Part shown: positions 58,206 through 64,000 of the stretch, one piece after another
How positions within the stretch are numbered: position 1 is the stretch's first letter
Layout of the letters: every line of letters begins with the position of its first letter
Assembly: GCA_951394405.1 (NCBI GenBank)
Contig: OX596334.1
Location: forward strand, 2,852,001 to 2,916,000
Direction of reading: 5' to 3'
DNA from: Coprinellus micaceus
Lineage: Eukaryota > Basidiomycota > Agaricomycetes > Agaricales > Psathyrellaceae
DNA: 64,000 bases
Notes under the pieces: model-generated
Databases searched by the model: none
What the model was told of the DNA's origin: nothing
The model's input: only the letters and a program-made list of their open reading frames with translations
Translations under genes and position numbers: made by a program

Positions 58206-59035
58206 ATGAGGCTCTCGCTCGTCTCCTTCCTACTATGCCTTTTCACGTCAATTAATGCCCTTCACTTCTACCTCGATGCCAACCAAAAACGATGCTTCGT
58301 GGAAGAACTCCCCTCAGACACAGTCGTAGAAGGCACGCCCCCGAATTTGTTCCAGGAACCAACCTGGATATGCATCAGGCACAGTGGGATTGACATGTTT
58401 ATTCTGGTTGTATACAGGCCACTATCGCGCGCTGGAATGGTCGGAGAGGGAGAGCAAATACCTTGAAAACCCGGACTTGGGTATCATTGTTGAGGTTCAG
58501 GTGCGTCTCGCTCCCCGTGTCGAGTTTACCAGCGTTCTCATCCACCGTAGGAGGAGCCCTCCGCACATGTCGTCGTCAAGACCGTCGGACCCCTGGAAGG
58601 ACGCTTCACGTTCACCTCGCATGAAGCAAGCGACCACTCGATCTGTCTCAGCACCAACTACACCACCTGGTTCAGCCACACGCATATTCGCATGAACCTC
58701 GACATCGTTGTCGGCTCGGCAAAGGCAGACGTCGAGAAGGACAGGAGCCACATCTCAGACATGTCTTCTAAGATCCGTGATCTCAACACCAGGCTCGAGG
58801 ATATCAGGAGAGAGCAGCAGTACCAGCGTGAGCGGGAGGCGGATTACCGAGATTTAAGTGAGGCGACGAATGCGAAGGCAGTCTGGTACAGCCTTGCACA
58901 GATTACCGTACTGGTGGGGACATGCGCATGGCAAATGAGGCATTTGAAGGTGCGTAGTATCTTGGTGCTCATCTCTGTGGGCCTTCTGACCCTCTCGCCT
59001 CTTAGCGTTTCTTCGAAGACAGGAAGATGCGGTGA
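58206..59035 (+). CDS. p24/EMP24 family ER cargo receptor
   Basis: Type I membrane protein of COPII/COPI vesicles. The start gives a signal peptide (MRLSLVSFLLCLFTSINA) and LHFYLDANQKRCFVEELPSD, the conserved opening of the GOLD domain with its first Cys. Exon 2 gives GHYRALEWSERESKYLENPD and GIIVEVQ, exon 3 EEPSAHVVVKTVGPLEGRFT and the second Cys in HSICLSTN. A coiled coil follows (ISDMSSKIRDLNTRLEDIRR), then DYRDLSEATNAKAVWYSLAQ into the membrane span and WQMRHLKRFF. The last exon, after an intron at 58950-59006, ends RFFEDRKMR with stop at 59035. Exons 1 and 2 join in frame only if the first intron uses a GC donor (GAAG|GCACGC). Length about 215 residues, normal for the family. Which p24 subfamily (alpha to delta) was not decided. 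Confidence 0.92.
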
Positions 59036-59139
59036 CGGGCCTGTATACCCTTTGCTCTGCTTGTACGCCTTTCTGTACCATTTCTATATATTATAGGATT
59101 CCCTTGCACCCGCTGTCCCGATCGGAGAACGACCCAGTC

Positions 59140-60680
59140 TCACTCCACGTTCAACAATACCTTCTTTCCATACTTTCCTTCCGCCAGCGCCTTGAACACC
59201 CCCCTCACAGCGTCGCTTGCTTGCGCATCGGTCTGGTCCTTCCCGATCTTCACCACTTCAATCTCAGGGGTATCCAACTGTCCACGCGTCAGACTCCGGA
59301 TCCACCACTCGACACCAAGGACGATTGCTCACCTTCTTCTCCACAATGTATTCCACTAATGTCGTCATGAGTGAGTCGCGATCCGCTGCTGAGCGGGTCT
59401 TATACCATTCGCTCTGCCAGAAGCCATGTGCCGTCAAGTTCTTGAAGATGAAGAGCGACGTGGGCAACGACAGGGGCTGTTTGGACATTGCACCGTACGA
59501 TACGAGATGCGCATTCTTTCCGAGGTATCGGGCCATGAGGGTGGTTTCCTTTCCACCTATATGGATGTCAGCAAAGGTATAGTGCCCACGCAGTGTGGTA
59601 CTGACCGACGCAGTTCAATCCCAGTCGGATGTCCTGTTACAAGCCTCACATCAGTCGCTGGGGGGCCTAGAAGGACGCTTGTGGACACACCTTGCCCTGT
59701 GTCCAGCTCTTGACCTTCTCGCGAACAGACTTGTCTGCGAGTTCATCGTATGTCAAGACGTGAGTAGCGCCTAGCCTTTCTAACAAGCTCTTGAGATCTC
59801 CGATGTTGTCGCTGCATCTAATTAGAACGCGCTCTGCCTCGCGTGACGCTCGCTTGCCGATACACGCACCGATTCCGTACGAGGTTAATCGTGTGGATGC
59901 CTTTCGCAGCGGCAATCTGAATAACCGCTTGTCCCACCTGCCGGAAGATACAGGAAAGAGGGTGGCGTAATGAGGCTTCCGACGAGGACAACATAGGATG
60001 TATTCTCTCACCGCGCTATTAGCCCCGTTCTGGATGACCCAGTCCCCCTCCTTGAGATCGACAAAGTCGTGGAGCATGTTGTAGGCCGTCGGTGGGTTGA
60101 CCTGAAGAGCGAGAGTGAATTGTAGCCAACCATAAACACGTTGTGAAGGACAGGACTCACGCACCGTCAGAGTCGCGGCTTGCGCCTCAGTCAATCCTTC
60201 TCCATTCGCTACCCGTGCCACATCTGCGACGGGAATATGCCTTTCGCTCACCCAAGTCCCGCTCTGCTGTTTAGTAATCACTACCCAATCTCCAACCTTC
60301 AATAGGACCTCCTGAACACCTTCTCCCAGCGCAACGACCCGGGCCAAGCCTTCATTGCCGCCAACGAAGACAGGCTGGCCTTTCGACCCTTTCCCTTGCG
60401 TTGTCAACGCGTCAGTCTTGGTTGGCTTTGATGGGTACACTCCCTCAATGACGTTGACATCGGCTGGGTTGATTGGTGAGAGGAGGAACCGGATGTGTGC
60501 CGAGCTTGGTGGGGGCGGACTGGAGAGATCGGGGTATGTGACCGCTTCGATAACGGAGGAGGGGTCGCCGTTCTCTGAGTAGACGAGGGCGCGTCCTGAG
60601 CACACCCTTGACGAGGAGAAGGATCTAGAGAATAGTCCAGCCACTCGAGCGGCTCGGAGAGTTGGAGTGAACATGGACAT
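59140..60680 (-). CDS. ETR1: Mitochondrial enoyl-thioester reductase (Etr1/MECR)
   Basis: NADPH-dependent 2-enoyl-ACP reductase of mitochondrial fatty-acid synthesis (needed for lipoic acid). The start MSMFTPTLRAARVAGLFSRS with SFSSSRVC is a mitochondrial presequence. The medium-chain dehydrogenase fold follows: RALVYSENGDPSSVIEAVTY, FLLSPINPADVNVIEGVYPS, FVGGNEGLARVVALGEGVQE, GDWVVITKQQSGTW. After an intron, NPPTAYNMLHDFVDLKEGDW is followed by VIQNGANSAVG, the nucleotide-binding start. Further exons encode LLERLGATHVLTYDELADKS, LGLNCVGGKE, MARYLGKNAHLVSYGAMSKQ and NLTAHGFWQSEWYK. The C-terminus reads KALAEGKYGKKVLLNVE, stop 59140. Convergent with the p24 gene, 104 bp apart. Confidence 0.94.
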
Positions 60681-61434
60681 CGCGGTATGGGCTCAAGTGC
60701 AGTCAGTGATGTCATCTCACGGTTCCTCGGCCGACAGGGGTGGGACATCAAGAGGTCACCTACCACCGCTAAGGCATTCCTTTGCAAATTGTAGTCGCGG
60801 GTATTCTTCGGGAATCTTTTCTACGACTCAGATGCTGCCCATAACCCTTTCGCCTCGAGCTGAGGTTTGGCCTATGCCCCTCAAGCCGTGATTTCGGTGT
60901 TTTCCGGAAATCAATGTCGACTTGACTTGCCCGATCTGAATCGCTGCCACCCCTCGGGGGACATCGTGCTCTGCCTCTGACCACCACCATCATCGCGTAC
61001 CCACTTGGAAGAATACGCACACAGGCCATGGTCTCCCCGGACACGTTTCTCGAACCCCGAATCGTCTGAACTCAAAGCCAAGGAGAACTTGGCTCTGATC
61101 TCACCTACGGAACATCGGGATTCTGACGTGTTTTCTTGACGCTTGGTGGGCCGGAGCAGCCACCAGCTCGAGACCTCCGTGCTACTATGACTATGACTCT
61201 GTGCTCGGTGCCGGTGGTCTCCAATCGGTCAAACATCGACCTTTGAGAACGGATGCCAAGACATACGTTCACTGCGGCCCCCTGCTGCGACTTGCGGAAT
61301 CGAACCATTTCTGTCTTGAACTACATATGGGACCATCCACATATGTCGTTATAATCTCTGGAAACCATTCCATCTTCGTCCTCTTCCCCCGCTACCTTCT
61401 TCGACCCGGGTGACTGGATTGGATTGGTTCAGTC
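60681..61434. other. Divergent intergenic region
   Basis: About 0.75 kb between the ETR1 start (minus) and the ABCB start (plus); should contain both promoters. No coding region or structured element recognised. Confidence 0.5.
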
Positions 61435-64000
61435 ATGTCCCACCCAAGCACTGTGGTGGACGAAAAGGCCGTAACGGCAGTCGGTTCATCGACGAAGGAA
61501 ACCCAAGAAGCGCCTACAGAGAAAGAAGTGGAACCCATTGCATTACCTGCCTCACCAGAAGAGCGCCAAGTACGACCGGTATCCTTGTTCAAGCTTTTCA
61601 GGTACGGTACCTCGTGAGACTCCGCTTCACGTCGAGCTGAGTTCTATTGCGCCCAGATTCACGACGCCATTCGAACTATCCCTAGATGCGATTGGCCTTG
61701 TTGCTGCCGTTGCAGCAGGTGCTGCGCAGGTAAGCTTGCATCTAGCCTTGGGCGCGTGCGGAACAAGTTCGAGGGCCAACCGATTATTAGCCCATGATGT
61801 CTCTTCTCTTCGGAAACTTGACCAAAGAATTCGTCGACTTCACCACGACCAGCATGCTAGCGAAGGCCGGCGACCCAGATGCCATCGCCAATCTCCCCGC
61901 ACAAGCTGACAAGTTCCGCCGTGTGGCAGCCTTAGATGCCAGCTACCTGACCTATATCGGTATGGCGTTCTATTCCGGAAAGTTTTCACCCAACCAACCT
62001 TCTACCTAGGTCTCGGGTTGTTTGTCGCTACCTACGCCTATATGTACACCTGGGTCTACACCGGTGAGGCCAATGCCAAGCGAACTCGCGAAAAGTATCT
62101 CGAAGCTACTCTACGACAAGATATCGCCTACTTCGATAAGGTTGGGGCAGGGGAAGTTGCGACCCGTATCCAGACGGATACTCGTGCGTTTCTGGAATTT
62201 GCTTCATGGTGATAGGTCCCACTGACAAACAAACCTGCGTTTAGATCTGGTGCAGCAAGCAATCTCTGAGAAAATCCCGCTGACAGTCAGCTTTATTTCA
62301 GCCTTCATCACTGGTTTCGCCCTGGGCTATGCCCGCCAATGGAGACTGGCTCTTGCGATGTCTTCGATGCTCCCCTGCCTAGCTATCACTGGCGCTTTGA
62401 TCGACATATTCATCGCCAAATATACACAGTAAGTTTTCCTCATGCTGTATAATATCAAGCCCTCATACCTTTTTTCAGACTTTCTCTCCAATATATCGCC
62501 GATGGCGCAAACCTGGCCGAGGAAGTGATTTCAACCGTCCGCACGGCTCAAGCTTTCGGCACGCAGAACATTTTGAGCGGCCTCTACGATATCCACGTCT
62601 ACAAATCCCTTGCTGTAGAGCTCAAGACAGCAATGTGGCTCGGTGGCGGAATGGGCGCTTTTTTCTTCTTCATGTACGCCGCCTACGGCCTCGCCTTCCA
62701 CTTCGGTACCACCCTCATACTCCAAGGTCACGGTAAGCCCCGCATTCTGTTCCATAGATCCAGTCCGTTGATTGCATGGCTATGTCGCAGCCGACTCCGG
62801 TCAGGTCATCAATGTGTTTATGGCTATCCTCATCGGTTCAGTCTCGCTCGTCATGTTGCCCCCGGAGCTTCAAGCCTTCAGCCACGGGTGTTCCGCTGCC
62901 GCCAAATTGTACTACACTATTGATCGCGTCCCCGACATCGATTCGGCGGATCCTGGAGGACTGAAGCCCGAAGTCGTCCAGGGAGAGATCACCCTTGATG
63001 GTGTCCATTTTTCCTACCCCTCGCGTCCCACTGTCAAAGTCACCAAAGGCCTCGACATCACTTTCCGTGCCGGCAAGACCGCGGCACTCGTCGGTGCATC
63101 GGGTTCCGGCAAGTCAACGGTTATTCAACTTGTTGAGCGGTTCTACGATCCCACTCAAGGGGCGGTGAAGCTCGACGGTATCGGCGTCAAGGACCTCAAT
63201 CTCAAGTGGCTTCGTTCTCAGATCGGTCTCGTATCTCAGGAGCCCACTCTTTTCGCAACCACTATCAAGCAGAACGTGGCCCATGGCCTCATCAACACCA
63301 GGTTCGAGCACGCATCGGAAGAGGAGAAATTCACCCTCATCAAGGAGGCTTGTGTCAAAGCCAACGCTGATGGATTTATCTCGAAGTTACCCAATGGCTA
63401 CGATACAATGGTTGGCGAGCGTGGGTTCCTGTTGTCTGGTGGCCAGAAGCAGCGCGTTGCCATTGCTCGCGCCATTGTCTCCGATCCTAGGATATTATTG
63501 CTCGACGAGGCCACCAGCGCTCTGGATACTCAATCGGAAGGTGTCGTGCAGGACGCTCTGGACAAGGCATCCGCTGGTGAGTTCTAGATTTGTTGTCACC
63601 GATTCCACGTGCATGAGGCTGAGGATGTCCTAGGCCGTACGACCATCACTATTGCCCACCGGCTCTCCACCATCAAGGATGCCGATGTTATCTATGTCAT
63701 GGGCGACGGTCTCGTTCTCGAACATGGGACTCACAACGAGCTTCTTGCCCGAGAGGGCCCCTATTCCCACCTTGTCGCGGCGCAGAAGCTCCGCGAGTGT
63801 CAGGAAGCCGAGGCGCTCGAAGGTGATAGCGACAGCGATGGTGAAGGCGAAGATACTGAGACCAAAGCTCGTGAGGAAATTCCTCTTGGACGCCGGAACA
63901 CCGGTCGATCTCTCGCCAGCGAGATCATAGAGAAAAGGCGCCTTGGGACTCCAGGCCAAGAGGAGGGGAAGGACCTTAACCTATTCTCGCTTTTCAAAGA
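61435..64000 (+). CDS. ABCB/MDR1-type exporter, 3' part cut by window
   Basis: Start [20 protein letters not shown] at 61435, then a Glu-rich N-terminus and [12 protein letters not shown]1 exons: [115 protein letters not shown]1: [20 protein letters not shown] near 63090-63150, Q-loop [10 protein letters not shown], signature [15 protein letters not shown] near 63435, [11 protein letters not shown] near 63495 and [15 protein letters not shown] near 63645. After NBD1 comes a linker rich in Asp/Glu, then NLFSLFK where TMD2 should begin; the window ends here, so the second half is missing. Seven or more introns of 50-100 nt. Pgp-type full transporters export drugs or, in Ste6, mating peptide; substrate not known. 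Confidence 0.92.

Overview
The window reads as genomic DNA of a filamentous basidiomycete, most likely an Agaricomycete (mushroom or wood/litter decayer). Nearly every recognisable gene is split by many short GT-AG introns of about 40-70 nt. Gene density is high on both strands. Several families typical of Agaricomycetes are present: a WW-domain multi-pass membrane protein, a DUF6589 protein, a heme-thiolate peroxidase, GH79 and CE3-like secreted hydrolases. No rRNA, tRNA, CRISPR array or bacterial-style operon was seen. CDS coordinates below run from start codon to stop codon and include introns.

Layout. 0-5.6 kb: a membrane protein and an amidase-signature hydrolase (both minus). 7-9.6 kb: WW-domain membrane protein (plus). 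9.7-12.1 kb: tandem pair of secreted SGNH hydrolases (minus). 12.8-15.7 kb: U2AF large subunit and FIS1, divergent with only 102 bp between their start codons. 16.8-19.3 kb: GH79 beta-glucuronidase. 20-23.1 kb: DUF5648 protein and an M50B-like metallopeptidase. 23.9-24.5 kb: a five-exon gene for a very divergent histone H2A. 24.7-25.9 kb: mitoribosomal protein mL44. 26.4-26.6 kb: broken DUF5648 copy. 27.3-29.7 kb: OBAP/DUF1264 protein and a chloroperoxidase-like heme-thiolate protein. 30.5-34.4 kb: F-BAR/DEP/RhoGAP protein. 35.1-35.8 kb: DUF1349 protein. 36.3-42.5 kb: full ABCC transporter. 43.1-45.4 kb: makorin-like CCCH/RING E3. 45.7-47.2 kb: SAGA subunit Hfi1/Ada1. 47.7-51.0 kb: ATP-dependent DNA ligase. 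51.5-52.1 kb: small secreted protein. 52.6-57.7 kb: RecQ-like helicase and DUF6589 gene, convergent with 24 bp between stops. 58.2-60.7 kb: p24 cargo receptor and mitochondrial enoyl-thioester reductase. 61.4 kb to the edge: ABCB/MDR transporter, cut by the window end.

Housekeeping genes (splicing, mitochondrial fission, mitoribosome, SAGA, ER traffic, mitochondrial fatty-acid synthesis) are mixed with accessory genes (secreted hydrolases, peroxidase, transporters, small secreted protein). The least ordinary loci are the divergent histone H2A gene, previously hidden by microexons, and the intact helicase + DUF6589 pair, which looks like a self-contained two-gene unit and may be mobile. All assignments come from reading translated sequence by eye; no search was run.
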